64,000 bases of DNA from Petrotoga sp. 9PW.55.5.1 (GCF_003265365.1 NZ_AUPM01000010.1:104022-168021); one strand, 5' to 3'. Shown: positions 1 through 9,921, counted from the stretch's first letter. Notes: generated from the letters alone by a model not told the origin. Numbers and translations: made by a program.

Positions 1-72
1 GTTAGAGAAGTAAAACCTGCAAAATTTATTGAACAAAGTTCACTTTATGGGGCAGCTTATCTTATATTTTAA
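1..72 (+). CDS. 3' end of a protein cut by the window edge
   Basis: The first 72 bases are open in frame 1 and end at a TAA, encoding the last 23 residues of a protein that finishes ...SLYGAAYLIF. The codon use and the tight spacing to the next gene (about 54 bases, no terminator or clear promoter between) suggest an operon with the alpha-mannosidase. A Gly-Ala-Ala ending of this kind occurs in ROK-type sugar kinases, which would suit the context, but so few residues do not allow a family call. Confidence 0.5.
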   Translation, partial: VREVKPAKFIEQSSLYGAAYLIF

Positions 73-126
73 ACTTATTATTTGAAAAATAAGAATGGAC
101 TTCTTAAAAACAGTTAGGAGGTAAGA

Positions 127-3100
127 ATGAGTTTGCAGAGTAGTTTTACTAAAAAGAAGATCCAAAATGGTTTGAGAGAGGTAAAAAAACTTTCAGTTAA
201 AGAAAGCTTTGAAATAGATAATCTTGAGTTTTTTGAAGATGAGAAAAGAAGATTTAAACCTCATTTCAATGATGAACAATTCTCTTGGAAAACTATAAAA
301 GTTGGAGAACGTTGGGGTGGGTATGACAAGATATATTGGTTCAGAAAAACCGTTCAATTATCTGATGATTTCAAAGGTGAAAAACTTTTTTTGAAAGTTA
401 ATTTGGAAAGAGATGGAGATTTAGATGTTGTTCCAAATTATCCGGAATCATTGTTGTTTGCTAATGGTAAATTTATCCAAGGAATAGATAAATATCATAA
501 AGAAGCAATAATTTCCTCAGAAATTGTCGAAGATCGGAAATTAGAAATTTATATAAGATCTTGGACGGGTTTAAGAGGAGAAATGGATTATACGTTTTCA
601 GGTTTAGAATTTCTTACTATAGATGAAAGTTCAAAAAAATATTATTTTTTAGCCAAAAATATTCTAAACACATTAGAAGAACTTGATGAAAACAATATAG
701 TGAATATTAGATTGTTTGATATTCTGAACAATTCCTACAATAAGATCAATTTCATCAAACCACAATCTTATGAGTATTATAACTCAATAAAAGATAGTTA
801 CAATTACCTAAGAACAGAATTAGAGAAGTTAGATAATTTTAAATCAGAGACTCCAAAAGTGGTCTTAACAGGGCATTCGCATATTGATATGGCATGGCTC
901 TGGAGAATAAAACATACGAGAGAAAAAGCACAGCGTACTTTTTCGACAGTGTTAAATTTAATGGAAGAATATCCAGAGTACACGTTCATGCATTCATCAC
1001 CCGCACTGTATAAATTTTTGAAAAATGATTATCCAGAATTATATGAGAAGGCAAAAGAAAAGATAAAAGAAGGAAGATGGGAAGCAACAGGAGGTATGTG
1101 GGTAGAATCTGATTCTAATATATCACCTGGTGAATTTCTAATAAGGCAAATCCTATTTGGTAAAAGATTTTTAAAAGAAGAGTTTGGTATAGATTCTAAA
1201 GTAATTTGGTTACCAGACGCATTTGGATACACATACTCTCTACCACAGATAATAAAAAAATCTGGAATGAAGTATTTTGCAACAACAAAAATAAGTTGGA
1301 ACGAAATTAACAGATTTCCCTACGATACATTTTGGTGGAAAGGGTTAGATGGAACAAAAATATTAGCTCATTTTATTACTACTCCCGATGAAAACAATTA
1401 TTATTACACGTATAACGGTATGTTAGAATCCTTTACGGTAAAAGGTATATGGGATAATTACAAACAAAAAGATATAAACGAAGAATTACTTCTTGTATAT
1501 GGTTGGGGAGATGGCGGTGGAGGTCCAACTTATGAGATGCTTGAAAACTACCGAGCTTTAAAAGATATACCAGCTCTTCCTACAGTAGAAATGGGGAAAG
1601 TGGAAGATTACTTTGACAGGTTGGAAAAAAGAATAATAAATAAAAATGTTCCAATCTGGGACAACGAACTATACTTTGAATTACACCGAGGTACGTACAC
1701 TTCTCAAGCTTTTATAAAGAAGGAAAACAGAAAATCCGAAGTAACTTATCACAACGCAGAGTTTTTAAATTCACTAGCTAAATCTTTACTCAGGGATTTT
1801 GAGTATCCACAAAAGTCTTTAAACGAAGGGTGGGAGTTGTTACTTTTAAACCAGTTTCATGATATACTTCCAGGTTCATCAATCAGGGAAGTGTATGAAG
1901 ATGCTAGAAAAGATTACAAAAAGATAAAAGAAATAGCAAACAAGGAAATCGAAAAAGCTATTTCTATTGTTTTAAAAGCCATAAAAACCGATGAAGACAG
2001 TATTATTGTTTTTAACACTTTACCTTTTGAACGAAATGAGCTGATAGAAATAGAAGGAGGTCAAAATCTTTTAATAGAAGATATACCACCACTTGGGTAC
2101 AAAACTGTTAAAAAATCAGAGCTAGATATAAACCAAGAAGAAAACATAATAATAAAAGAAAATTATATAGAAAACAAATATTATGTAATAGAATTCAATG
2201 AAGTTGGACAGATAAAAAGGTTATACGATAAAGAAAACGAAAGGGAAGTATTAGAGGACGGAAAGCTTGGAAATGTTCTTCAAATATTTGAAGACAAACC
2301 ATATTTCTTTGATGCATGGGATATATCGCCCTACTTCAAGGAAAAGATGAAGGAAGTTAGCGAATTACTTGAAGTTAAAATACTAGAAAGTTCTTCATTA
2401 AAAGGTGTTTTGAAATTCACATGGCGATTTTATGATTCAATCATAGAACAAAAAGTCATCGTATACAATCATTCAAGAAGAATAGATTTTAAAACTCATA
2501 TAGAATGGAAAGAGAAACAGCTTTTACTAAAAGCAGCTTTTCCAGTAAATATCAGAAGTACAAAAGCAACTTACAACATACAGTTTGGTAACATAGAAAG
2601 AAGTACGACGAGCAACACAAGTTGGGATATAGCGCAATTTGAGGTTCCAGCTCAAAAATGGGCAGATCTTTCTGAAGGAAATTATGGAGTGTCTTTATTG
2701 AATGATTCTAAATACGGTTATGATATAAAAGACAATTTAATGAGAATAACTCTTTTAAGATCTCCGGTAGATCCTGATGAAACAGCTGATAGAGGGGAAC
2801 ACACATTTACTTATTCGCTTTTACCCCACTTTGGAACATGGAGAGAATCAGAAGTAATAAAAGAATCTTACCAACTTAATTATCCGATTATTGTTAAAAA
2901 CTCACAAGAAAATTCAAAAAGGACACTACCTAATAGATTTTCTTTTGCAAGTATAAATGAGCCTTCTGTGATAATTGAAACTATTAAAAAGTCGGAAGAC
3001 GATGATTCGATAGTTATAAGGGTATATGAAAGTGAAGGAAGCAGAAAAAGCGATGTTGAAATGACTTTTTTCAAAGAAATAAAAAAAGTATATGAAACTA

Positions 3101-3201
3101 ACTTGATAGAAGAGGAGCCAAAAGAAATAAATATAAACGGGAATTCTTTTAAATTTAATATTACTCCATATGAAATAAAAACTTTTAAGGTATGGTTATA
3201 A
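127..3201 (+). CDS. Alpha-mannosidase, glycoside hydrolase family 38
   Basis: This is a 1024-residue retaining GH38 enzyme that would remove terminal alpha-mannose from oligosaccharides. The N-terminal 240 residues form the family's beta-rich lead domain. The catalytic domain starts at the metal-binding motif HSHIDMAWLW (His252 and Asp254 are the expected zinc ligands). The nucleophile lies in WLPDAFGYTYSLPQ (Asp364), and further zinc/substrate residues lie in HRGTYTSQA and NQFHDILPGSSI. The C-terminal half is the usual beta-sandwich region. There is no signal peptide, so it is cytoplasmic. The ATG is preceded by GTTAGGAGGTAAGA. It probably follows the truncated upstream gene in one transcript and ends at the bidirectional hairpin at 3201-3230. 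The length is normal for the bacterial 1000-residue type. Confidence 0.93.
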   Translation: MSLQSSFTKKKIQNGLREVKKLSVKESFEIDNLEFFEDEKRRFKPHFNDEQFSWKTIKVGERWGGYDKIYWFRKTVQLSDDFKGEKLFLKVNLERDGDLDVVPNYPESLLFANGKFIQGIDKYHKEAIISSEIVEDRKLEIYIRSWTGLRGEMDYTFSGLEFLTIDESSKKYYFLAKNILNTLEELDENNIVNIRLFDILNNSYNKINFIKPQSYEYYNSIKDSYNYLRTELEKLDNFKSETPKVVLTGHSHIDMAWLWRIKHTREKAQRTFSTVLNLMEEYPEYTFMHSSPALYKFLKNDYPELYEKAKEKIKEGRWEATGGMWVESDSNISPGEFLIRQILFGKRFLKEEFGIDSKVIWLPDAFGYTYSLPQIIKKSGMKYFATTKISWNEINRFPYDTFWWKGLDGTKILAHFITTPDENNYYYTYNGMLESFTVKGIWDNYKQKDINEELLLVYGWGDGGGGPTYEMLENYRALKDIPALPTVEMGKVEDYFDRLEKRIINKNVPIWDNELYFELHRGTYTSQAFIKKENRKSEVTYHNAEFLNSLAKSLLRDFEYPQKSLNEGWELLLLNQFHDILPGSSIREVYEDARKDYKKIKEIANKEIEKAISIVLKAIKTDEDSIIVFNTLPFERNELIEIEGGQNLLIEDIPPLGYKTVKKSELDINQEENIIIKENYIENKYYVIEFNEVGQIKRLYDKENEREVLEDGKLGNVLQIFEDKPYFFDAWDISPYFKEKMKEVSELLEVKILESSSLKGVLKFTWRFYDSIIEQKVIVYNHSRRIDFKTHIEWKEKQLLLKAAFPVNIRSTKATYNIQFGNIERSTTSNTSWDIAQFEVPAQKWADLSEGNYGVSLLNDSKYGYDIKDNLMRITLLRSPVDPDETADRGEHTFTYSLLPHFGTWRESEVIKESYQLNYPIIVKNSQENSKRTLPNRFSFASINEPSVIIETIKKSEDDDSIVIRVYESEGSRKSDVEMTFFKEIKKVYETNLIEEEPKEININGNSFKFNITPYEIKTFKVWL

Positions 3202-3230
3202 AAAGGCGGATTTTTCCGCCTTTTTATTTT
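3201..3230. terminator. Bidirectional Rho-independent terminator
   Basis: AAAAAGGCGGA, a short T loop, TCCGCCTTTTT: a GC-rich stem with A and T runs on both sides. It can end transcription both from the mannosidase and from the convergent hydrogenase operon, whose stop codon overlaps its right edge. Confidence 0.9.
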
Positions 3231-4965
3231 AGAGCCATTCTCTTTCTAAATATTTAGTATGCAACAAGTGGTGTGCCTTTTCACTACCTGGTTTTTCTAG
3301 ATATTCGTTGTAAAGTCTTATTATTGATGGATTTTCATGAGATTTTCTTATTATCTTAGATTTATCAACAACGTTTAATGCTTCTATTCTCTTTTTTATA
3401 ATACTAAAATCACCATGGTGATATGGTTGTCCACCACCACCAACACATCCACCAGGGCATGCCATAATCTCTATCAAATGTAGTTCAATCTTTCCATTTC
3501 TAACGTCTTCAAGTAATTTTCTGGCGTTACCCAATCCGTAAGCAACTCCAACTCTTATAGTCTTCCCATTTATTTCAACCTCTGCTATTCTAATAGACTC
3601 ATAACCGTGAAGTTGTTCAAACTCCACGTGTTTCAATTCGTTTCCTGTTATCCATTCATAAGCGGTTCTTAGGGCGGCTTCAGCTACTCCTCCAGTTCTA
3701 CCAAATATGGCTGCAGCACCTGTTGATTCACCCAAAGGACTGTCGTACGCTCTTTCTTGAACTGCCTTGAAATTAAATCCTGCTTCTTTTATCATCTTTG
3801 CTAATTCTCTTGTTGTTAAGACATAATCCACATCTTTGTATTCAGAAGAAGAATTTATTTCATCTCTTCCAGCTTCATATTTTTTAGCTAAACAAGGCAT
3901 TATAGAAACAACGGTCATATCTTTTGGATCGATATTCTTTTTTTGAGCATAATAACTCTTTGCTATAGCCCCAAACATCTGTTGAGGAGATTTTGCAGAA
4001 GATGGCATCTCTAATAATTCAGGGAATTGGTGTTCTATAAACTTTACCCATCCTGGACAACAAGATGTTAACATAGGCATAAAACCACCAGTTTCTAACC
4101 TTTCTTTAAATTCAGTAGCTTCTTCCATTATCGTTAAATCTGCGCCAAAATTTGTATCAAATACCGCATCAAAGCCCATTAATTTTAAAACACCAACCAA
4201 TTTACCCGTTGAAATGGTTCCCGGTTCATAACCAAATTCTTCAGCTAGAGCTACTCTTACAGCAGGAGCAGTTTGAACTACAACGTGTTTTTTCTCATCT
4301 TCGAGCTCTTTCCATACTTCGTCTATATAAGATCTTTCTACTAAAGCACCCGTAGGACATACGGCAACACATTGACCGCAGAAAGTACATGCAGTCTCTT
4401 CTAAAGGCAAATCAAAAGATGGCTTTACAACAGCATCGAAACCTCTTTCTATAGCAGATAAAACTCCTACAGTTTGAAAATCGTTGCACATAGTTTCGCA
4501 TTTTCGACACATTATACATTTATTCGGGTCTCTAATAATAGCTGCTGAAATATCTTGTTTGTAATTGGAAGTTTTACCAAAGTAAGGATTTTTTACAATA
4601 TTAAGTTCAGAAGCTATTCTTTGCAAATCACATTCACCATTTTTAGGACATTTCAAACAATCTTGTGGATGGTCTGATAAAAGCAACTGAACTGCTGTTC
4701 TTCTAGCTTCAACCGCCATTCTTGAGTGTGTTTTTATTTTCATTCCTTCAAATACCGGGGTAGTACAAGCGGGGGCTAATGTTCTTCTTCCTTCAATTTC
4801 AACCATACATACCCTACAAGAAGAAGGTTTATTTTGAATTCCTATATCTTCTAAGTTCATATAACAAAGTGTGGGAATATATCCACCAAACTTTTGTACG
4901 GCAGATAAAACGGTATCTTTTTCAGAAACTTCAAACTCATTTTCATTGATATATATTTTAGGCAT
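3229..4965 (-). CDS. hndD: [FeFe]-hydrogenase catalytic subunit HndD (HydA-type)
   Basis: This 578-residue subunit catalyses reversible H2 formation in a soluble NAD(P)- and ferredoxin-linked complex. It has an N-terminal [2Fe-2S] ferredoxin domain (Cys34, 50, 53, 67), a His-Cys3 [4Fe-4S] site (His99, Cys103, 106, 112) and two [4Fe-4S] clusters (Cys150-160 and Cys193-203). It then has all three H-cluster signatures: TSCCPGW at 300-306, MPCLAKKYE at 356-364 and MACPGGCVGGGGQP near 501-514. The protein ends at the small-subunit-like tail and lacks the extra C-terminal [2Fe-2S] domain of Thermotoga HydA, so its architecture matches HndD. It is the last gene of hndABCD. The ATG follows TAGGAGGGAAATAATA. 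The gene is complete. Confidence 0.96.
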   Translation of the reverse strand: MPKIYINENEFEVSEKDTVLSAVQKFGGYIPTLCYMNLEDIGIQNKPSSCRVCMVEIEGRRTLAPACTTPVFEGMKIKTHSRMAVEARRTAVQLLLSDHPQDCLKCPKNGECDLQRIASELNIVKNPYFGKTSNYKQDISAAIIRDPNKCIMCRKCETMCNDFQTVGVLSAIERGFDAVVKPSFDLPLEETACTFCGQCVAVCPTGALVERSYIDEVWKELEDEKKHVVVQTAPAVRVALAEEFGYEPGTISTGKLVGVLKLMGFDAVFDTNFGADLTIMEEATEFKERLETGGFMPMLTSCCPGWVKFIEHQFPELLEMPSSAKSPQQMFGAIAKSYYAQKKNIDPKDMTVVSIMPCLAKKYEAGRDEINSSSEYKDVDYVLTTRELAKMIKEAGFNFKAVQERAYDSPLGESTGAAAIFGRTGGVAEAALRTAYEWITGNELKHVEFEQLHGYESIRIAEVEINGKTIRVGVAYGLGNARKLLEDVRNGKIELHLIEIMACPGGCVGGGGQPYHHGDFSIIKKRIEALNVVDKSKIIRKSHENPSIIRLYNEYLEKPGSEKAHHLLHTKYLEREWL

Positions 4966-5003
4966 TTATTATTTCCCTCCTAAGCGATAAGTTGTATAAT
5001 TTA

Positions 5004-6461
5004 TCAAACAATGTTTATAGCATTGAATCTACATGTAGCATAACAAGAACCGCATTTAATACACTTTTCTTGAACTATAGAATGAGGCTTTCGCAATTCA
5101 CCTTCTATAGCCTCAGTTGGGCAAACTCTGGCACAAGCTGTACAACCAGTACATGTTTCGGGATCAATTTCATATCTAATAAGGTTTTTACAGATACCAG
5201 CCCTACAATTTCTATCAAGAATATGTTCCCTGTATTCATCTTCGAAATAGGTATAAGTAGATATTATAGGGTTAGGTGCCGTTTGTCCCAATCCACATAA
5301 TGAACCATTCTTTACAACATTGGCTAAAGAAATCATATTATCGAGGTCTTCTAAAGTAGCGTTACCGTTAGTGATTTTTTCTAAAATTTCAAACAATCTA
5401 ACGTTTCCAACGCGACAAGTCGTGCATTTTCCACATGATTCATCAACAGTAAACTGAAGATAAAATTTTGCAACATCCACCATACACGTATTTTCGTCCA
5501 TAACTATCATTCCACCAGAACCCATCATTGATCCGATCTTTTGCAGGCTGTCATAATCTATAGGTATATCTAAATATTCTTCAGGAATACAACCTCCAGA
5601 AGGACCTCCTGTTTGAACCGCTTTAAACTTCTTACCTCCCTTAATTCCTCCGCCAATATCGAATATAATTTCTCGTAAGGTAGTTCCCATGGGAACTTCG
5701 ACTAATCCAACTCGTTCGACATCTCCAGCTAGAGCAAAGACTTTTGTCCCTGGGGAGTTTTCAGTGCCGTATTGTTTGAACCAGTCTGCTCCATTAAGTA
5801 TTATGGGAGCAACATTCGCAAGAGTTTCAACGTTGTTAATCAACGTCGGCTTCTTCCATAAACCGCTATTGGCAGGAAATGGGGGCTTGTTTGTTGGTTC
5901 ACCTCTTAGACCTTCTATGGAATGGATCAAAGCAGTTTCTTCTCCACAAACGAATGCTCCAGCACCGAGTCTTATTTCTATATCAAAAGAAAAATCAGTT
6001 CCTAAAATATTATTCCCTAACAAACCATATTCTTTTGCTTGAGAAATGGCATTCTTTAGTCTAGCTACAGCTAATGGATATTCTGCCCTTATGTAAATTA
6101 TCCCTTTCTGAGCACCAATGGCATATCCAGCAATTGTCATTCCTTCTAAAACTGAGTGAGGATCTCCTTCCAAAATCGATCTATCCATAAAAGCTCCAGG
6201 ATCACCTTCATCCGCGTTACAGATGACATACTTTATATCTCCTTTAGCTTGCATAGCAAACTTCCATTTCAAACCTGTTGGAAATCCTCCCCCACCTCTA
6301 CCTCTTAAGTTGGAATCTAACAATGTTTGAGCAATATCTTCTCTTTTTGAATTAAGAGCCTTGGCAAGTGCCATGTAACCATCATTTTTTAAATAATCTT
6401 CTATTTTTTCTGGGTCGATATTTCCTGCGTTTCTTAAGACGATTCTAACTTGTTCAGGCAT
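5004..6461 (-). CDS. hndC: Hydrogenase flavin subunit HndC (NuoF-like)
   Basis: This 485-residue NuoF-family diaphorase subunit binds FMN and NAD(P)(H) and links the nucleotide pool to the hydrogenase. The [10 protein letters not shown] motif (54-63) is the NADH/FMN glycine-rich loop. [10 protein letters not shown] (Cys343, 346, 349) plus Cys389 hold one [4Fe-4S] cluster. The C-terminus carries a two-cluster ferredoxin domain (Cys437-447 and Cys467-477). Thermotoga HydB has an N-terminal thioredoxin-like [2Fe-2S] domain in the same chain. Here that domain is the separate upstream gene, which is the HndB/HndC arrangement. The start follows GGGAGGAAAATCA; the gap to hndB is 13 bases, so the genes are probably translationally linked. 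Confidence 0.95.
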   Translation of the reverse strand: MPEQVRIVLRNAGNIDPEKIEDYLKNDGYMALAKALNSKREDIAQTLLDSNLRGRGGGGFPTGLKWKFAMQAKGDIKYVICNADEGDPGAFMDRSILEGDPHSVLEGMTIAGYAIGAQKGIIYIRAEYPLAVARLKNAISQAKEYGLLGNNILGTDFSFDIEIRLGAGAFVCGEETALIHSIEGLRGEPTNKPPFPANSGLWKKPTLINNVETLANVAPIILNGADWFKQYGTENSPGTKVFALAGDVERVGLVEVPMGTTLREIIFDIGGGIKGGKKFKAVQTGGPSGGCIPEEYLDIPIDYDSLQKIGSMMGSGGMIVMDENTCMVDVAKFYLQFTVDESCGKCTTCRVGNVRLFEILEKITNGNATLEDLDNMISLANVVKNGSLCGLGQTAPNPIISTYTYFEDEYREHILDRNCRAGICKNLIRYEIDPETCTGCTACARVCPTEAIEGELRKPHSIVQEKCIKCGSCYATCRFNAINIV

Positions 6462-6474
6462 TGATTTTCCTCCC

Positions 6475-6849
6475 TCATATTGCTTTTTTGTGAGTTTCTT
6501 CTATCAACAGATCTTCTTTAATTTTTCCATTAATAAAATGTTCATCGATAAGATCTTTTACTTTTGATTTTGTGACGTTTCCATATAAAATAGGGTCTTT
6601 CCCTGGTTCATTGACTTCTATTGTAGGTTCTGCATAGCAGTATCCTAAACATCCTGTTTTGATAACTTCCACATTGTTTAATTTTTCTTCATTTAAAACT
6701 TTTGTTAATTCCTCGTAAGTTTCATCTGCCCCAGATGAAATACCACAAGTTCCCATAGCAATCTTTAAAAGAGTTTTATTCTTGTTTTCTTTCTCTTTGA
6801 TCTCTTTTATCAAAGATTCTAATTCTTTGGAATTCTCTAATTTAGACAT
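6475..6849 (-). CDS. hndB: Thioredoxin-like [2Fe-2S] subunit HndB
   Basis: This 124-residue stand-alone thioredoxin-like ferredoxin corresponds to HndB, or to the N-terminal domain of Thermotoga HydB. The visible cluster motifs are [10 protein letters not shown] (Cys35) and [11 protein letters not shown] (Cys67, Cys71). Only three cysteines are present in the whole protein, so if a [2Fe-2S] cluster is bound the fourth ligand is not an obvious Cys. The N-terminal 30 residues are a charged helix. It is the second gene of the hydrogenase operon, between the NuoE-like and NuoF-like subunits. The ATG follows TTAGGAGGAGTGTAAT. Confidence 0.9.
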   Translation of the reverse strand: MSKLENSKELESLIKEIKEKENKNKTLLKIAMGTCGISSGADETYEELTKVLNEEKLNNVEVIKTGCLGYCYAEPTIEVNEPGKDPILYGNVTKSKVKDLIDEHFINGKIKEDLLIEETHKKAI

Positions 6850-6890
6850 ATTACACTCCTCCTAAAAATAATAGGTTAATATAATGAGGT

Positions 6891-7400
6891 TTAACCATTT
6901 TTTTCCATGCTCTTATACTCTCTTATGATTTTTCTTACATCCTGTATTTTAACTCTTCCATGGACCTTTTCACCGATTTTAACAACAGGAGCTAGACCAC
7001 ATGCGCCTAAACATCTAACTGGATGAATAGAAAACAAACCGTCATCAGTAACTTCTTCATTTTCAATATTCAAAATCTTTTTAAATTCGTCCAATATCTC
7101 ATTTGCCCCCCCTACGTAGCAAGCGGTTCCTAAACATATACTGATAGGATACTTCCCTTTTGGTTTAGTCGAGAAAAAATTATAAAAAGTTACAACACCG
7201 AATACTTGAGATGACGGGATTCTCAATTTTTCTGCAACCCATTTTTGAGCATCAATAGGTATATATCCCAACTTTTCTTGAACTTTATGCAAAACTTCTA
7301 TTAGGATACTTCTTCTTTCTAATTCTGTTTTAACTGTTAAGTCTAATGAACTTATGTGGTTATCAAGCTCTTTTAATTTGCTGTCAAGAAGTTCTTCCAT
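6891..7400 (-). CDS. hndA: Hydrogenase subunit HndA (NuoE-like [2Fe-2S])
   Basis: This NuoE-family subunit carries one [2Fe-2S] cluster with ligands Cys89, Cys94, Cys130 and Cys134 (CLGTAC ... RCLGAC), the canonical C-x4-C-x35-C-x3-C spacing. An N-terminal four-helix region precedes it. I start at the ATG at 7400 (MEELLD, 169 residues). An in-frame ATG 15 bases upstream would place the SD GGGAGG inside the coding sequence, while the internal ATG sits 7 bases after it. It is the first gene of hndABCD and probably transcribed from the extended -10 promoter at 7478-7486. The subunit set matches electron-bifurcating hydrogenases that oxidise NAD(P)H together with reduced ferredoxin. Confidence 0.94.
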   Translation of the reverse strand: MEELLDSKLKELDNHISSLDLTVKTELERRSILIEVLHKVQEKLGYIPIDAQKWVAEKLRIPSSQVFGVVTFYNFFSTKPKGKYPISICLGTACYVGGANEILDEFKKILNIENEEVTDDGLFSIHPVRCLGACGLAPVVKIGEKVHGRVKIQDVRKIIREYKSMEKNG

Positions 7401-7477
7401 TATATAACCTCCCAAAATAAATTGGCTAAAAATAATAAATATTATGTTATATATTTCACATTATATGGCATCAATTT

Positions 7478-7486
7478 ATTATAACA
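7478..7486 (-). promoter_or_regulatory. Extended -10 promoter of the hydrogenase operon
   Basis: On the minus strand this reads TGTTATAAT, a TG-n-TATAAT extended -10 about 78 bases upstream of hndA. No good -35 lies 16-18 bases away, as expected for this promoter class. Confidence 0.6.
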
Positions 7487-7564
7487 TTTTTAAACCATTT
7501 GTTATTTAAAAATATATAAAACGCTTATTACTTTTTTCACAAATTAAAACCAAAAATGTCGAAA

Positions 7565-7598
7565 ATTAAAAAGAGAGACAAACTTTTTTGTCTCTCTT
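7565..7598 (-). terminator. Terminator of the Gfo/Idh gene pair
   Basis: On the minus strand, AAGAGAGACAAA, a short loop, TTTGTCTCTCTT, then TTTAATTTT. It lies just after the stop codon of the first oxidoreductase gene. Confidence 0.85.
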
Positions 7599-7606
7599 AA
7601 GTTCAA

Positions 7607-8752
7607 TTAGTATTTTATCCAAGTAGAGCCTTTGTTTGAACTTTCAACGCATTTTTCTATAAATCTCATTCCATCAATTCCATCATCTATAGTTGGGAAA
7701 TCAAGATCCTTTTGTTCTAAAATCTCTCCTTTTTTCTTTTTAATAATGGCATTAATGAATTTATCATAAACTCTGGCAAACGCTTCAACATATCCTTCTT
7801 GATGTCCACCTGGAGTTACATATTCTTCTTTAATAAAGTCATCAACCTCTTTACTACCACGAGATAGGGTAACAAATGGATGATCAATCTTCGAAACTTT
7901 TAAATAGTTAGCTTTTTCCTGTGACCATTCTATAGAACCCTTTGTGCCATATATTCCAAAATCTAAGGAATTTTCATGTCCGATTGAAATCTGGGAACTC
8001 CAGTATATCCCTTTGGCACCGTTGTCGAAATTTATAAGTATTGAAGCATTATCATCAAGTTTATCAGGTTCAACAAATTTATCCATTCTAGCGCATAATG
8101 ATTTTATCTTTAATCCCGTTACAAAAGAAACAACATTTTGTATATGAACACCTATATCAGCAACACAGTTGGAAATTCCTGAAAACTTAGGATCAGATCT
8201 CCACTCATGCCTCGAATTTTTTCCTTCAAATGGTACCTTTGCCATCCATTCACTAATATATCTGGAATTAACAAACCTTACATGCCCAATCTCTCCTCTT
8301 CTAACTATCTCTCTTGCATATCTTAACATTGAATAACCCGTGTAAGAGTATGCAACGGCGAACAACAAGTGGTTTTTCCTGGCTATTTCTTTCAATTCTT
8401 CCGCCTCTTTTAAGGTGATTGTTAACGGTTTTTCGCACATAACATTTATTCTACTTTCTAAGAATTTCTTTGCAGTTTCAAAATGAGAGCTGTTCGGTGT
8501 AACAATAGAAACAAAATCTATCGTATCAGCTCTTTTGGACTCTTCTTCAGCCATCTCTTCGTAATTTTTATACAGCCGTTTTTCATCGATCTTCAATTCT
8601 CTCCCCGTTGCTAAGGTGTTTTTGAAATTTCTAGAAAAAGTCCCTGAGACTAATTCTGCCTTTGAATGTAGATTTATGGCTTTTCTGTGAACTATTCCTA
8701 TTTGAGATCCTTTACTGCCACCTACCATCCCATATGTAAGTTTTTTGCCCAT
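7607..8752 (-). CDS. Gfo/Idh/MocA family NAD(P)-dependent oxidoreductase
   Basis: This 381-residue dehydrogenase probably oxidises or reduces a sugar or cyclitol. An N-terminal Rossmann domain begins LTYGMVGGSKGSQIG, and the family's EKP motif is intact in NVMCEKPLT near residue 100. The C-terminal alpha/beta domain carries the conserved ADIGVHIQ segment that places the catalytic His. The ATG follows AAAGGAGGGGAAAACTAATT. It is the downstream member of a tandem pair with the paralogue at 8796-9890, separated by 43 bases, and ends at a clear terminator. The specific substrate cannot be told from sequence; the pair has no linked transporter here. Confidence 0.88.
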   Translation of the reverse strand: MGKKLTYGMVGGSKGSQIGIVHRKAINLHSKAELVSGTFSRNFKNTLATGRELKIDEKRLYKNYEEMAEEESKRADTIDFVSIVTPNSSHFETAKKFLESRINVMCEKPLTITLKEAEELKEIARKNHLLFAVAYSYTGYSMLRYAREIVRRGEIGHVRFVNSRYISEWMAKVPFEGKNSRHEWRSDPKFSGISNCVADIGVHIQNVVSFVTGLKIKSLCARMDKFVEPDKLDDNASILINFDNGAKGIYWSSQISIGHENSLDFGIYGTKGSIEWSQEKANYLKVSKIDHPFVTLSRGSKEVDDFIKEEYVTPGGHQEGYVEAFARVYDKFINAIIKKKKGEILEQKDLDFPTIDDGIDGMRFIEKCVESSNKGSTWIKY

Positions 8753-8795
8753 AATTAGTTTTCCCCTCCTTTTTGAAATTTAACGATATGTATTT

Positions 8796-9890
8796 TTAAA
8801 AATCAACCCACCTGGAAGCATTTTTTGAACTTTCGACACATTTTTCTATAAACTTCATTCCTCTAAGGCCAGCGTTCACACTTTGAAAACTACAGTTTTC
8901 ATTATTAATCTCTTCACCATTTTTCTTGCGAATTAAATCAGAAATAAAATTATTGTAAGTTTTTATAAATCCAATATTTGTACCTGATACTTCATCTTCG
9001 TCTAAAAAAATCTCTTCTGTATAATTTTCGTATAATATGTTCAATTTATTTGATTCTTTAAGATACCATTTTAAAGTTCCTTCAGAACCAAATATAGAAA
9101 AATTAAAGTTATTATTTTCTCCAATGGCTATTTGTGACATCAATAAAAGTCCCTTAGAGCCATCTTTGAAATTTATCATAACAGTAGAATTATCTTCTAA
9201 CTTTCTTGATTTGCCAAAGGTATCTAACCTAGCGCATATTGAATCATAATCTTTTCCTGTTAGATACCAAACCATATTCTCAACATGGCTTCCGATATCT
9301 GCTGTAGTATTGGCTAACCCTGTTTGATTGGGGTCTAATCTCCATTGAGCTTGCTTATTTTCTTTTTCTATTTCTTTAGCGAGCCACCCTTGAATATATT
9401 GAACGTTAACAAATTTGATATCTCCAATCTTTCCACTATCAATTATTTCCTTTGCTTTTGAAATAGCTGGATACCCTATATATGAGTAAGTTACACAAAA
9501 AAGAAGTCCTTTTTCGTCAGCTAACTTTTTAAGTTCCTCTGCCTCCGCTACTGTTGTAGTTAGAGGTTTATCGCAAACTACATTAATCCCTTTTTCCAAA
9601 AAAGCTTTTGATATTTCATAATGTGAAGAGTTTGGAGTAGCTATAACAACAAAATCAATTTTTTTCTTTTTCTTGCCTTCTTCTTCTGCCATACTTAAAT
9701 AATCTTTGTATAACCTCTCTTTTTTAATGCCCCATTTTTTGGCAGTTTTTAATGTCTTGTCAAAGCTTCTGGAAAAACAACCCGTTACTAATTTTGTTCT
9801 TCCATCAAAAGAAATAGCGTTTCTATGAGCTTCTCCTATCATTGAATCAAGAGCTCCTCCAACCATACCGTAAGTTAGTTTTTTAGACAT
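8796..9890 (-). CDS. Gfo/Idh/MocA family oxidoreductase, paralogue with DKP motif
   Basis: This 364-residue paralogue of the neighbouring oxidoreductase shares the opening KKLTYGMVGG, the ADIGSHVENM segment and the closing MKFIEKCVESS. It differs at the cofactor motif, which reads NVVCDKPLTT, with Asp in place of the usual Glu of EKP. I start at the ATG at 9890, six bases after AAAGGAGA. A longer open frame upstream to 9968 lacks an SD and adds a hydrophobic stretch absent from the paralogue. It is the first gene of a two-gene transcript. The substrate is unknown, probably a sugar derivative. Confidence 0.87.
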   Translation of the reverse strand: MSKKLTYGMVGGALDSMIGEAHRNAISFDGRTKLVTGCFSRSFDKTLKTAKKWGIKKERLYKDYLSMAEEEGKKKKKIDFVVIATPNSSHYEISKAFLEKGINVVCDKPLTTTVAEAEELKKLADEKGLLFCVTYSYIGYPAISKAKEIIDSGKIGDIKFVNVQYIQGWLAKEIEKENKQAQWRLDPNQTGLANTTADIGSHVENMVWYLTGKDYDSICARLDTFGKSRKLEDNSTVMINFKDGSKGLLLMSQIAIGENNNFNFSIFGSEGTLKWYLKESNKLNILYENYTEEIFLDEDEVSGTNIGFIKTYNNFISDLIRKKNGEEINNENCSFQSVNAGLRGMKFIEKCVESSKNASRWVDF

Positions 9891-9921
9891 AAAAATTCTC
9901 CTTTTTTTTATAATTAGAAAT

